The notes beneath the pieces are model-generated. The model saw only the letters and a list, made by a program, of their open reading frames with translations, was not told the origin of the DNA and made no database searches. From the NCBI GenBank assembly GCA_030654395.1, contig JAURXM010000026.1, forward strand, positions 62,001-126,000: a stretch of 64,000 bases of DNA. The letters run 5' to 3'. Within the stretch, counting starts at the first letter, position 1, and every line of letters begins with the position of its first letter. The DNA is from Aquabacterium sp. Lineage in GTDB: Bacteria; Pseudomonadota; Gammaproteobacteria; Burkholderiales; Burkholderiaceae_C. Below are positions 21,629 to 30,573 of the stretch, piece after piece. The translations under genes and the position numbers were made by a program.

Positions 21629-21643
21629 CATGTCTGCCGCAGT

Positions 21644-22285
21644 TTAGAAGCGGTAACCGATACCGATGCCGAACAGCACGGGGTCAATCTTGACCATGCC
21701 CAGCTGTGTCGTACCGGCATACACGCGGGTGCGGATATCGATCTTCTTGAAATCCACGTTGATGGACAGCTTGTCGGTGACAGGGAAGTCAGCGCCCAAC
21801 TGAATAGACGTACCCCAGCTGTGACGGTCGACATCCAAAGGTGTGTCCGAACCCAGAACAGGCTGAGCATTCAGGTTCACGGCTGAGAAGTGGGTGTAGT
21901 TCACGCCGAAGCCAACGTAAGGACGAACGGTCGGGTTGCTAGGCGCAAAATGATACTGAGCCGTCAGGGTAGGAGGCAGGTGACGCAGTGTGCCGATCTT
22001 GACGCCGCCCAGCGACACAGTTTGCTTCTGGGGTGTCGTGGCGATCAATTCCAAGGCCACGTTTGGCGTCACGAAGTAAGACGCGTCGATCTCCCAGATG
22101 GTCTTGGTGTTGACCGAGACGGAGTCAGTAGTGATGACAGCATCAGCGGTGTTCTGGTTTGCCGGGTCCAGTTGCAAGGCACGCACGCGCACCATGAAGT
22201 CACCCGCTTGTGACGTAGCAGGGGCAAAGGCCGCGCAAGTCAGGGCGATGGCGGCGATCAAACGAGATTGTGTGCGGAGGGTCAT
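21644..22285 (-). CDS. ompW: OmpW-family outer-membrane protein
   Basis: 213 residues with a signal peptide ending near SQA, the OmpW start GDFMVRVRALQL, an eight-stranded barrel pattern (PPTLTAQYHF, RPYVGFGVNYT, SWGTSIQLGADF) and a C-terminal GIGIGYRF. OmpW forms a narrow hydrophobic channel and is commonly induced by low oxygen or stress. A sequence 8/10 like an FNR site lies upstream (22371-22384). It is a single-gene unit. Confidence 0.93.
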   Translation of the reverse strand: MTLRTQSRLIAAIALTCAAFAPATSQAGDFMVRVRALQLDPANQNTADAVITTDSVSVNTKTIWEIDASYFVTPNVALELIATTPQKQTVSLGGVKIGTLRHLPPTLTAQYHFAPSNPTVRPYVGFGVNYTHFSAVNLNAQPVLGSDTPLDVDRHSWGTSIQLGADFPVTDKLSINVDFKKIDIRTRVYAGTTQLGMVKIDPVLFGIGIGYRF

Positions 22286-22370
22286 GAGATGACTTTCTTG
22301 TGGCTAGGTTTCAGGGTCTGCGCAACTGCATCCCATGCCCCTATTGCAACAAGATCCTCTGAGTCAAAAC

Positions 22371-22384
22371 TTGTGCCAGATCAA
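22371..22384 (-). promoter_or_regulatory. Possible FNR/ANR-type site upstream of ompW
   Basis: On the minus strand the sequence reads TTGATCTGGCACAA, matching TTGAT-N4-ATCAA at 8 of 10 positions. Its centre is 41.5 bases upstream of a start point predicted from a -10-like TGCAAT at 22348-22343, the spacing used by class II FNR activation. The -10 is only 4/6 and no transcript data exist, so this is an inference. Confidence 0.4.
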
Positions 22385-22456
22385 ATTGACACCACCAGAA
22401 CTCACTTCAAAGCCCTTTACCAACCAAGGGTTTGCGCCAGATCAGACACCCTGCAG

Positions 22457-23302
22457 TCAGAGCCCGAGCCGCTCGCAAATGGCACGCACCGTGCCAGCTT
22501 GGTTCATGGTGTAAAAATGCAGCCCCGGCACCCCGGCTGTGCGCAACTTGTCGCACAGCGCCGTCACCACGTCCAAGCCAAAGGCCTGAATCGAGGCCTT
22601 GTCATCACCGAAGCCCTCTAGCCGTGCACGGATCCAACGCGGGATCTCGGCGCCGCACGCGTCTGAAAAACGCATGAGCTGGGTCGAGTTAGTGATGGGC
22701 ATGATCCCCGGAATGACGGGGATCGTGGCGCCCAGCTGGGTCGACTCGTCCACAAACCGGAAATAGGCGTCGGCGTTGAAAAAATACTGGGTCAGCGCCA
22801 CGTTGGCACCGGCCTGCACCTTGGCCAGATAGGCCTGCAAGTCAGCTGCGGGGTTCTTGGCCTGGGGATGGGTTTCGGGGTAAGCGCCCACCTCGATATG
22901 GAAGTCGTCACCTGTTTCAGCACGGATGAAGGCCACCAACTCGCTGGCGTAGCGGAACTCGCCAAAGCCGCCATAACCACTGGGTAAATCACCCCGCAAC
23001 GCGACGATGCGTTTAATGCCATCGGCTTTGAACTGCGCCAGTTGCTCTCTAACCGATGTTTTGCTGGCGCCAATGCACGAGAAGTGCGGCGCGGCATCAA
23101 AGCCTTCGCTCAAGATCGCACGAATGGTCTGGATGGTGCCGTCTTGGGTCGAGCCGCCTGCGCCGTATGTGACAGAGCAATAGCTAGGCTTCAAGGGGTA
23201 GAGCTGCTGACGCACCGCAGCCAGCTTGTCCACGCCTTCGGGGGTCTTGGGCGGGAAGAACTCAAAGCTCAAGGCCAGAGAAGAGGGGGCAAGCTTGCTC
23301 AT
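22457..23302 (-). CDS. metF: 5,10-methylenetetrahydrofolate reductase
   Basis: 281 residues, typical for bacterial MetF, which supplies 5-methyl-THF for methionine synthesis. The barrel motifs SFEFFPPKTPEG, SVTYGAGGS, RGDLPSG and TQYFFNADAYFRFV are present. The start at 23302 (MSKLAPSS) is the family N-terminus; the frame continues upstream through the end of the tlyA gene but that part is non-coding. It lies 5 bases after tlyA and is third in the ahcY-tlyA-metF cluster, which links SAH recycling to methyl supply. Confidence 0.95.
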   Translation of the reverse strand: MSKLAPSSLALSFEFFPPKTPEGVDKLAAVRQQLYPLKPSYCSVTYGAGGSTQDGTIQTIRAILSEGFDAAPHFSCIGASKTSVREQLAQFKADGIKRIVALRGDLPSGYGGFGEFRYASELVAFIRAETGDDFHIEVGAYPETHPQAKNPAADLQAYLAKVQAGANVALTQYFFNADAYFRFVDESTQLGATIPVIPGIMPITNSTQLMRFSDACGAEIPRWIRARLEGFGDDKASIQAFGLDVVTALCDKLRTAGVPGLHFYTMNQAGTVRAICERLGL

Positions 23303-23307
23303 GCGTT

Positions 23308-24114
23308 TCAGTCTTTCGCAGGTCTCAGTAGCGCTGTCGCAGCCTTTTCCTCGGCCGTTGGCGACTGCGCCCAGATAAAGAACTCTAAATTGCCGTCGCC
23401 ACCAGCGATCGGGCTCGGGAAGCCTTTGTGCACCTTCCAACCGAGATTGGTACAGGCGCGGCGCACCAAGTCGCGGGCACGGGCATGTTGTGCGGGGTCT
23501 TTGACCACGCCGCCTTTGCCCACGAACTCTTTGCCGACCTCGAACTGCGGCTTGATCAGCAGCAGCGCTTGACCACCCGGCTTCAACCACGGGCCCAAAT
23601 GGGGCACGATTTTGGACAAAGCGATGAAAGACAAATCAGCCACCACCAAGTCAAAGCCGTCCTCAGGCGCGTGTTCAACCAGCGGGCTTTTCTTCAGCTC
23701 GCGGGCATGCAACTCTTCTAGGCACACGACACGTGGGTCGGCGCGCAGCCGCTCATGCAGCTGACCGTGACCCACGTCCACACCCACCACCTTGGCCGCG
23801 CCATGGTTCAAGAGCACATCGGTGAAACCGCCTGTGCTTTGTCCCACGTCCAAGCAAGTCATACCGGCGACTTCGAGGTCGATTTTGGCAATCGCGCCTT
23901 CGAGCTTGAGCCCGGCACGCGACACCCAACGCAACTCGTCGTCGTTGGTGACACGAAACTCCGTGCCCTCCAACATGTCTTCACCAGACTTGCGCAGCGT
24001 GACCCAGCCTTTGGGGCTGAGCCATTGCGCTGCTTTGGCTTCAATCAGGCGATGGGCGGCCGAGCGGGTCGGCGCGAACCCACCCGAGACCAGTAGTTGA
24101 TCGGCTCTCGGCAT
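23308..24114 (-). CDS. tlyA: TlyA-family rRNA methyltransferase (S4 plus RrmJ-like)
   Basis: 268 residues: an N-terminal S4 RNA-binding domain (about 1-60) and an FtsJ/RrmJ-like SAM-dependent domain with DVGQSTGGFTDVLL, VVGVDVGHGQL, VVADLSFIAL and LIKPQFEVG. TlyA proteins 2'-O-methylate ribosomal RNA; haemolysin annotations are historical. It sits 14 bases after ahcY and 5 before metF. Its position in a methyl-cycle operon fits its use of SAM. Confidence 0.92.
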   Translation of the reverse strand: MPRADQLLVSGGFAPTRSAAHRLIEAKAAQWLSPKGWVTLRKSGEDMLEGTEFRVTNDDELRWVSRAGLKLEGAIAKIDLEVAGMTCLDVGQSTGGFTDVLLNHGAAKVVGVDVGHGQLHERLRADPRVVCLEELHARELKKSPLVEHAPEDGFDLVVADLSFIALSKIVPHLGPWLKPGGQALLLIKPQFEVGKEFVGKGGVVKDPAQHARARDLVRRACTNLGWKVHKGFPSPIAGGDGNLEFFIWAQSPTAEEKAATALLRPAKD

Positions 24115-24128
24115 TTATTTCCTTCTTT

Positions 24129-25577
24129 TCAATAACGGTAAGTGTCAGGCTTGTAAGGGCCAGACTTGGGCACGCCGATGTAGGCGGCTTGCTCGTCGCT
24201 CAACTCGCTGAGTTGGGCATTGAGCGTGGTGAGTTGCAAACGGGCGACCTTTTCGTCAAGGTGCTTAGGCAACACGTAAACCTTGCCATTGTCATAAGCG
24301 TCGCTGTGGGCGAACAACTCGATCTGGGCGATGGTCTGGTTGGCAAAGCTCGATGACATCACATAGCTTGGGTGGCCTGTGCCGCAGCCCAAGTTCACCA
24401 AACGGCCCTTGGCCAGCAAGATGATGCGCTTGCCATCAGGGAAGATGACGTGGTCGACTTGCGGCTTGATTTCTTCCCACTTGCAGTTCTGCTCCAGCTT
24501 GGCGACTTGGATTTCGTTGTCGAAGTGGCCGATGTTGCAGACGATGGCGTTGTTCTTCATCGCGGCCATGTGCTCATAGGTGATCACGTCGCGGTTGCCA
24601 GTCGTGGTCACGAAAATGTCGGCCTTGTCGGCAGCCCATTCCATGGTGACGACGCGGTAGCCTTCCATCGCAGCTTGCAGGGCGTTGATCGGGTCGATCT
24701 CGGTCACCCAGACTTGGGCGCTCAAAGCACGCATGGCTTGGGCCGAGCCCTTGCCCACGTCGCCGTAACCCGCAACCAAGGCAACCTTGCCAGCCACCAT
24801 CACGTCGGTGGCGCGCTTGATGCCGTCAACCAAAGATTCGCGGCAGCCATACAGGTTGTCGAACTTGGATTTGGTCACCGAATCGTTCACGTTGATCGCA
24901 CGGAACATCAACGTGCCCTTGGCGGACATTTCGTTCAAGCGGTGCACGCCGGTCGTGGTTTCTTCGGTCACGCCGATGATCTGGGCACCCTTGCGGCTGT
25001 ACCAAGTGCTGTCCACGGCCAGTTTGGCCTTGATGGCGGCGAACAAAATGCGCTCTTCTTCGCTGCCGGGGTTGGCCAGCACGCCTTGGTTGGTTTCAGC
25101 TTGCTTGCCCAGATGCATCAGCATCGTGGCATCGCCGCCGTCGTCCAAGATCATGTTGGGGCCTTCGCCAGCCGTGCCCTTGCCGCCGAATTCAAAGATG
25201 CGGTGGGTGTAATCCCAGTAGTCTTCCAAAGACTCGCCCTTGTAGGCGAACACGGGGGTGCCCGCTTCAACCAGGGCGGCCGCTGCGTGGTCTTGGGTCG
25301 AGAAGATATTGCAAGAGGCCCAGCGCACTTCGGCGCCCAAGGCTTGCAAGGTCTCGACCAGCACGGCGGTCTGGATGGTCATGTGCAGCGAGCCGGTGAT
25401 GCGCGCGCCCTTGAGGATTTGCTTGGCGGCGTATTCCTTGCGGATGGCCATCAGCGCAGGCATTTCGCACTCGGCGATCAAGATTTCCTTGCGGCCCCAG
25501 GCAGCAAGAGACATGTCAGTGACAACGCACTCGACACCTTTGTGTTCGGTAATCAGGGATGGGGTAACAGCGTTCAT
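24129..25577 (-). CDS. ahcY: Adenosylhomocysteinase
   Basis: 482 residues, full length for S-adenosylhomocysteine hydrolase, the NAD-dependent enzyme that removes the product inhibitor of methyltransferases. Visible blocks include [31 protein letters not shown], the [10 protein letters not shown] nucleotide-binding loop and the C-terminal [17 protein letters not shown] (25590-25586) lies 8 bases before the ATG. The long leader carries an SAH riboswitch, so SAH should raise expression of ahcY and probably of tlyA and metF. Confidence 0.97.
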   Translation of the reverse strand: MNAVTPSLITEHKGVECVVTDMSLAAWGRKEILIAECEMPALMAIRKEYAAKQILKGARITGSLHMTIQTAVLVETLQALGAEVRWASCNIFSTQDHAAAALVEAGTPVFAYKGESLEDYWDYTHRIFEFGGKGTAGEGPNMILDDGGDATMLMHLGKQAETNQGVLANPGSEEERILFAAIKAKLAVDSTWYSRKGAQIIGVTEETTTGVHRLNEMSAKGTLMFRAINVNDSVTKSKFDNLYGCRESLVDGIKRATDVMVAGKVALVAGYGDVGKGSAQAMRALSAQVWVTEIDPINALQAAMEGYRVVTMEWAADKADIFVTTTGNRDVITYEHMAAMKNNAIVCNIGHFDNEIQVAKLEQNCKWEEIKPQVDHVIFPDGKRIILLAKGRLVNLGCGTGHPSYVMSSSFANQTIAQIELFAHSDAYDNGKVYVLPKHLDEKVARLQLTTLNAQLSELSDEQAAYIGVPKSGPYKPDTYRY

Positions 25578-25634
25578 GGACAGAGCTCCTCATGATTCAA
25601 GAGCCGCCGTGCGCTGCTGGGGTCAATGGCTTAC

Positions 25635-25669
25635 AAAAACAACTCACCCAGCGGGACACTGCGGGTGAG
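25635..25669 (-). terminator. Expression-platform terminator of the SAH riboswitch
   Basis: On the minus strand CTCACCC (25669-25663) pairs with GGGTGAG (25649-25643) around a GC-rich loop and is followed by TTGTTTTTG. Its 5' stem shares three bases with the 3' strand of aptamer helix P1, so SAH-stabilised P1 should block the terminator. This predicts an ON switch by antitermination. Confidence 0.75.
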
Positions 25670-25753
25670 CGCCGTTGCCTACACGTTTTGTTGACGTGTC
25701 TTTCAAGCCTGGGGTCTAGCCTGTGTGGGCAATCGACCTTGCAACGCTCCTCG
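25667..25753 (-). ncRNA. S-adenosylhomocysteine (SAH) riboswitch aptamer
   Basis: Read on the minus strand, CGAGGAGCGTTGC (25753-25741) starts the element, CCCAGGCTTG lies in the middle and CAACGGCGCTCACC closes it. These are the conserved blocks of the SAH riboswitch class known upstream of ahcY in proteobacteria. GAGCG (25749-25745) pairs with CGCTC (25671-25667), and GTTGC with GCAAC, to give the base helices. The element ends about 90 bases before the ahcY start. Confidence 0.93.
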
Positions 25754-25764
25754 AAAGTGTGGGC

Positions 25765-25770
25765 AGTATA
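25765..25770 (-). promoter_or_regulatory. Probable -10 element of the ahcY promoter
   Basis: TATACT on the minus strand lies about 12 bases before the conserved start of the SAH aptamer, so transcription would begin just upstream of the aptamer. No clear -35 element is seen at the standard spacing. It sits just past the stop codon of the upstream GGDEF gene (25780). Confidence 0.6.
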
Positions 25771-25779
25771 AATCGTTCG

Positions 25780-26847
25780 TCAGGGTTTTTCTGCCAAAAC
25801 AACACGGTTTCTACCATCTTGTTTGCCGCTGTACATAGCCCGGTCAGCACGGGCCAGCGCTTGCTCGACGGTTTCGTCCTGCGCCAGCAGGCTGATGCCC
25901 AAGGTGATCGTGAGGGGCACAGGCTGCCCGTTTTGCGCCAAATCCAGTCGCTCGACATCCCCGCGCAAGCGCTCTGAGACACGCAGTGCCTCTGCCACGT
26001 CCGTGGCGGGCAGCAGCATCAAAAACTCCTCGCCGCCCCAACGCGCTACGTGGTCGACCTCCCGCACCCCGTTGCGCAAGACCTGCGCCACGGCCTTCAA
26101 GGCGGTGTCGCCCATTTCATGGCCAAAGCGGTCATTGACTTGCTTGAAGTGATCGATATCGCCCAAAACGAGCACCAGCGGTCGCCCCCCTCGTTGGTAG
26201 ACGGCCGCTTCGTGCTGGGCCACCTCCATCGCAAAACGCCGGTTACGCAGCTGGGTGAGCGGATCGGTGCACGCTTGGTGCCGCAAACGGGCATCGGCAC
26301 GGACAACCAAGCGGTAATAAACCATGGACAGCAAGCCCAAGATCATCAAGGTGCTGGCCAAGTTGAAGTAATGCAAGCTGCTCAGCAAAGCCGGGTTCAA
26401 AGCATCTATGGGGACGGCCTGCCGAAAGCCATGATCCAACAACAGGTACAAAACGCCCACGCCTGTCGCAAAAACAGCCTTGAATGCGGGCTTGTGCAAG
26501 CTGCTGAGCACAGCTACTGGGATGATCAAGATGATGTAGTAGTGAAAGCCACTGCCCCAGCCAATCACGACCACCGCTGTGATGGCATGCAAGATGATTT
26601 CAAGGACGACGAAGGTCAGCGCCGTCATGTTGTGTCCTTGCTTGAGCAACCACGCTGTCAAAACATACATCAGCACGCTGACCATGTTCGCGCGTGCCAT
26701 CCATGGCACACCAGCCGAGTCAAACAAAAAAATGAAAATCAAATGTGCCGAGGCAGCGATCACCGTCACGGCCAGCATCATGCTGAGGAAGACGTCCGAG
26801 GCGGAGTCGCCTTCGATCGAACGCCTGATTTGGTGGATGAAGTTCAC
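25780..26847 (-). CDS. Membrane GGDEF diguanylate cyclase
   Basis: 355 residues: about six hydrophobic segments in the first 190 residues and a C-terminal GGDEF domain with intact GGEEF (near residue 271) and FKQVNDRFGHEMGD. Unlike the two cyclases of the 9-11 kb operon it keeps the inhibitory I-site (REVD, five residues before GGEEF), so c-di-GMP feedback is expected. It lies upstream of the ahcY promoter on the same strand but is probably an independent unit. Confidence 0.9.
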   Translation of the reverse strand: MNFIHQIRRSIEGDSASDVFLSMMLAVTVIAASAHLIFIFLFDSAGVPWMARANMVSVLMYVLTAWLLKQGHNMTALTFVVLEIILHAITAVVVIGWGSGFHYYIILIIPVAVLSSLHKPAFKAVFATGVGVLYLLLDHGFRQAVPIDALNPALLSSLHYFNLASTLMILGLLSMVYYRLVVRADARLRHQACTDPLTQLRNRRFAMEVAQHEAAVYQRGGRPLVLVLGDIDHFKQVNDRFGHEMGDTALKAVAQVLRNGVREVDHVARWGGEEFLMLLPATDVAEALRVSERLRGDVERLDLAQNGQPVPLTITLGISLLAQDETVEQALARADRAMYSGKQDGRNRVVLAEKP

Positions 26848-26912
26848 GTGCTGTGCACCGAAAGCCTGAAAGGGGAATCAAGGCTTTATCGGCATCCAAA
26901 ATGCACACTTGA

Positions 26913-28502
26913 CTACGGGTTGTCGCAAAAAACCTCGTCGTCGATCAGGCATTCGGGCTGATCAACGCCCGATCGCCCGCCACGGGTCACCAGCTTGCTG
27001 GACAACAAGGCGGCCACTTCAATACGTGGCACCAACACCCACATGCGCCCCTTGTGCTTGGTGCGGCGGGCTTGACGGCCTGCATCCGCGCCAAAGCCCC
27101 AGAAATAGTCGGCACGCACGGCCCCCCGGATGGCGCCGCCGGTGTCTTGCGCAAACATCAGGCGCTGAAGCGGGGGCTGACGTGCACCGCCTACGGTGGC
27201 ATCCAAAAACACCGGGTAGCCCAGCGGCAGCACACGCGGGTCCACGGCCAGTGAACGACCAGCTGTCAGCGGCACACCCAAGGCGCCCACCGGCCCACTC
27301 TGGCTTGACTGATCTGGCGCGACACGGAAAAAGACATAGCTGGGGTCGCTGTTCAGCACACGGCTACGCTGGCTCAACAGGTCGTTGAGTAGATTTTGCG
27401 GACTGAGCTGGCCGACCGCGGAGGGCTTGCGTGCGCCTCGGGTCAGTGGCTCATCTACAGAGGGTTCGGGCAGCGCATCAAGCAAATCAAATTGCTCGAT
27501 GTCATCGGTAGCGTCAGGCGCAGCATCGGCTCTGCCGCGCGTTTGCACACGCTCGCGGCCTTGCGCAGCCAATTGCATCGGCTTGAAGGGGTGACCATTT
27601 TGGTCGGCATATTGCAAACGGAGAATGCGCCCATCGGGCAAGCGGATGCGGCCTGCGCCTTGCACCTGCATGGCATACAAGGCGACGGCGTCATCGACCC
27701 AGGCCAATATGGGCGCATCGAATGCCTGCTGGCTGAGGATGTCAGCCCGGTCGTAATAGGGCAAGCCTTCGCGGCCTTGCAGGCGCACGCGCAAGCGCCG
27801 GTCAAGTGTGTCTAGTGTGAATTTGCGCAGGTCCACACGGATGACCCCGCTTTGCCCAGGCTGTGCTGCGACCAACAAGCGCCCATTGGCGCCACCACCC
27901 ACGCTGACCTGTGCCACGCCTTGACGCTGCGCGAGCGGCAAGCCCTTCCAGTCCAAGATGTAGAGGTCATTGGGCACGCCATAAACCGGCACCACAAAGT
28001 TGCCACCGCGCTGCATTTGCCCTGACAGCAGGGGTTCGTAGTAGCCGGTGATGTCGCCATCGCGGGTGCGATCGGTATTTTGAACCGCCAACAAGGTGAA
28101 CTCGCGCTCCAGCAGGGCTCGGCCATCTTGGGGTGACTTGATCGCGTGAACTTGGGCGCACAACGGCTTCCAGTTGGCTTTGCGCTCCAAGGCTTTGCAC
28201 GATGCTTTGAAGGCACCCCACGCATCGCCCATATTGTCTTGCTGCCAACCTGGCAGCGCATCAAAGCTGCTGACTTTGAACAGGGCATGGCGGGTCGTGA
28301 TGTCTTTGGCGACTGTGTCCAGCGCCACAGTGGCTGCGCGGGCGCTGACCGATGTGGGCGAGGCTGGGGCCTCTGGTACATCTGGGGAGCGGCCTTCGCG
28401 CCACAGGCTGCATGCACTCACGGCCAAGCAGCAACCGGCGGCCAAAGCCCATCGGCGAAATGGAACGAGAAGAGCGGGAGCGGGCTGAAGGTCTGTGCGC
28501 AT
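26913..28502 (-). CDS. mltA: Membrane-bound lytic murein transglycosylase A (lipoprotein)
   Basis: 529 residues. The N-terminus has a lipobox (LAVSAC, Cys near 33). The MltA barrel domain is recognised by GDITGYYEPLLSG, AQVSVGG, QGAGRIRLPDG, DPSYVFFRV and the 3D-domain end FAQDTGGAIRGAVRADYFWG with its conserved Asp residues. An insert of about 60 residues (about 340-400, rich in acidic and Arg residues) splits the fold and is longer than in E. coli MltA (365 residues). The start at 28502 begins the signal peptide; an upstream in-frame start at 28553 is less likely. It is divergent from tssJ. Confidence 0.9.
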   Translation of the reverse strand: MRTDLQPAPALLVPFRRWALAAGCCLAVSACSLWREGRSPDVPEAPASPTSVSARAATVALDTVAKDITTRHALFKVSSFDALPGWQQDNMGDAWGAFKASCKALERKANWKPLCAQVHAIKSPQDGRALLEREFTLLAVQNTDRTRDGDITGYYEPLLSGQMQRGGNFVVPVYGVPNDLYILDWKGLPLAQRQGVAQVSVGGGANGRLLVAAQPGQSGVIRVDLRKFTLDTLDRRLRVRLQGREGLPYYDRADILSQQAFDAPILAWVDDAVALYAMQVQGAGRIRLPDGRILRLQYADQNGHPFKPMQLAAQGRERVQTRGRADAAPDATDDIEQFDLLDALPEPSVDEPLTRGARKPSAVGQLSPQNLLNDLLSQRSRVLNSDPSYVFFRVAPDQSSQSGPVGALGVPLTAGRSLAVDPRVLPLGYPVFLDATVGGARQPPLQRLMFAQDTGGAIRGAVRADYFWGFGADAGRQARRTKHKGRMWVLVPRIEVAALLSSKLVTRGGRSGVDQPECLIDDEVFCDNP

Positions 28503-28623
28503 GGCATGGCACCTTAGGCCTCGCACCCAGGGGCAGCAACTGACCTTAGTCAAAACCGGCCCGCTTGTTACCTAAGTCACCGCGTCACAGAGGGGGCGAC
28601 CAGTATTCTCGCGAGGGCCACTC

Positions 28624-29160
28624 ATGGCCGTCATCGTCTCTTACCAACCGCCCCGCATGCGCATCCAACTGAGTTCCCCTGCTTCCCTGTTTCGCTGGCT
28701 TGCGCTAGGCCTGATCGGCGTGCTGCTGAGCGGCTGCGCCAGCCTGCCCTCGCTGTTCAAGCCTGACCCCACCCTCATTGAGGCCAAGGTAGCCGCATCC
28801 ATGCAGCTCAACCCGGATGCACGCAAGCGGGCGTCGCCTGTGGTGGTGCGGGTGTATGAGCTCAAAAGCCGCGCGCAGTTTGATGCCACCGATTTCATCA
28901 CCCTGTTTGAGCGTGACAAAGAGGTGCTGGGGGCTGAGCTGATCGCACGCGATGAGTTCGTGCTGCGGCCAGGCGAGGTCAAAGACATCGCCAAGCAACC
29001 CGTCCCGGAGACACAGTTTCTGGCTGTGCTGGTGGGCTTCAGAGACTTAGAGAAATCGCGATCACGCGCCGTCGCGGCGGTGCTACCCAACACCACCAAC
29101 CGCTGGGTTATCAAGATTGAGGCGCTCACGGTGTCCATCTTGCCGACCCCGGCCAAGTAA
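28624..29160 (+). CDS. tssJ: T6SS outer-membrane lipoprotein TssJ
   Basis: 178 residues with a lipobox (LLSGC, Cys near 39) and a beta-sandwich typical of TssJ (VVVRVYELKSRAQFDATDF, EFVLRPGEVKDI). TssJ anchors the TssL-TssM trans-envelope complex to the outer membrane. GAGGG (28613-28617) supports the start at 28624. It is the first gene of the plus-strand T6SS operon; the 121-base gap to mltA holds the promoter. Confidence 0.92.
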   Translation: MAVIVSYQPPRMRIQLSSPASLFRWLALGLIGVLLSGCASLPSLFKPDPTLIEAKVAASMQLNPDARKRASPVVVRVYELKSRAQFDATDFITLFERDKEVLGAELIARDEFVLRPGEVKDIAKQPVPETQFLAVLVGFRDLEKSRSRAVAAVLPNTTNRWVIKIEALTVSILPTPAK

Positions 29161-29173
29161 GAAGGTTGACCAC

Positions 29174-30526
29174 ATGAGCTGGCGCAATAGAGTCGTTTGG
29201 TCGCAGGGCATGTTCCTGCAACCCCATCATTTCCAGCAAGAAAACCGCTACACCGAGCGCTTGATCGACAACCGCATCCGTGCACTGTCTCCGTTTGCGT
29301 GGGGCTTTGACGTCTTGCAACTTGACGACAGCTTGCTGGCGCTGGGCCGACTGGGGATCGCACGGGCCAGTGGCACCTTGCCAGACGGCACGCCCTTTGC
29401 CATCCCTCAACTGGATCCCGCCCCTGCACCGCTAGAAATCCCATCTGATCTGAAAAACGAGATCATCTACTTGGCCCTGCCCGTGCAAAGGGAAGGCTTG
29501 AACGAGGCTGACTTTGGCGCACCAGCAGGGGGCCTGACAGGCCTGGGCGATGAGCTCACCCGCTTCGAGGCCGTGGTCGAGAGCGTGCGCGACAACACCG
29601 ATGCCGCCGCCGAGCCTGAAGAGATCCAAACAGGTCGACTCAAGCTGCGCTTGCTGCGCGCCAAAGAGTTGACCGACGCCTACATCGTGCTGGGTGTGGC
29701 CTTGGTGCAAGAGCGACGCAGTGACAACGCCTTGCTGCTTGATCGCCACTACATCGCGCCCCAAGTGGTGGCCGATGCGTCCGGGCAGCTGTCCTCTAGC
29801 CTGACGCTGTTGCATGGCTTGGTGCGCCAGCGTGCCCATGCCTTAGCGGGCAAGATGGGGCAATTGGGCCAAGGGGTGTCCGAGGTGGCGCAGTTCCTGC
29901 GTTTGCAACTGCTCAACCGCCACGAGCCCCTGCTGCGCCAATACAGCAGCGCGCCCCATGTGCACCCGCGCGAGTTGTTCAATGTGTGCCTGCAGCTGGC
30001 GGGCGAGTTGTCAACCTTTCACAGCGCCGCGAGGCGCTCGCCCGACTTCCCGCTTTACAAGCACGATGATTTGCGCGGCTGCTTCACGCCTGTGTTTGAT
30101 GCCATCAGGGACATGCTGTCCGCCGTAGAAGAGGACAACGCCGTTCAGATTGAACTGGTCGACCGCAAGTTCGGTGTGCGCACCGCTGTGGTGGCCGATC
30201 TGGACATGGTGCGCACGGCCACCTTCGTGCTGGCGGTGAACGCGCAAATGCCCGCAGAGCAACTGCGCACACGCTTTTTGGCACAGACCAAAGTCGGGCC
30301 CGTTGAGAGCATCAAGGATTTGGTGAACTTCAATTTGGCTGGCATCACGCTGCGTGCCTTGCCTGTGGCGCCACGTCAACTGCCGTTTCACGCTGGGTTC
30401 TTCTACTTTGAGTTAGAGCGCGGTGGCGAGCTGTGGCAAAAATTTGAAGCCAGCGGCAACCTGGCCTTGCACGTCGCAGGTGACTTCCCGGGACTGGATC
30501 TGGCCTTGTGGGCCATCCGCCGCTGA
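29174..30526 (+). CDS. tssK: T6SS baseplate protein TssK
   Basis: 450 residues beginning with the invariant-like WRNRVVWSQGMFLQPHHFQQ signature. TssK is the trimeric baseplate component that connects the baseplate to the TssJLM membrane complex. The start at 29174 (MSWRNRV) has AAGG a few bases upstream; the longer frame from 29117 overlaps tssJ and is rejected. It lies 13 bases after tssJ. Confidence 0.95.
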   Translation: MSWRNRVVWSQGMFLQPHHFQQENRYTERLIDNRIRALSPFAWGFDVLQLDDSLLALGRLGIARASGTLPDGTPFAIPQLDPAPAPLEIPSDLKNEIIYLALPVQREGLNEADFGAPAGGLTGLGDELTRFEAVVESVRDNTDAAAEPEEIQTGRLKLRLLRAKELTDAYIVLGVALVQERRSDNALLLDRHYIAPQVVADASGQLSSSLTLLHGLVRQRAHALAGKMGQLGQGVSEVAQFLRLQLLNRHEPLLRQYSSAPHVHPRELFNVCLQLAGELSTFHSAARRSPDFPLYKHDDLRGCFTPVFDAIRDMLSAVEEDNAVQIELVDRKFGVRTAVVADLDMVRTATFVLAVNAQMPAEQLRTRFLAQTKVGPVESIKDLVNFNLAGITLRALPVAPRQLPFHAGFFYFELERGGELWQKFEASGNLALHVAGDFPGLDLALWAIRR

Positions 30527-30573
30527 CGCCCAGCATCTGACACTGAACCTGAACCCGAAACTGAGGCAGCGGC

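Noticed and set aside
24372-25595. 407-codon open frame on the plus strand
   Set aside because: It is antisense to ahcY, an unmistakable full-length gene. Long antisense frames are common in GC-rich DNA.
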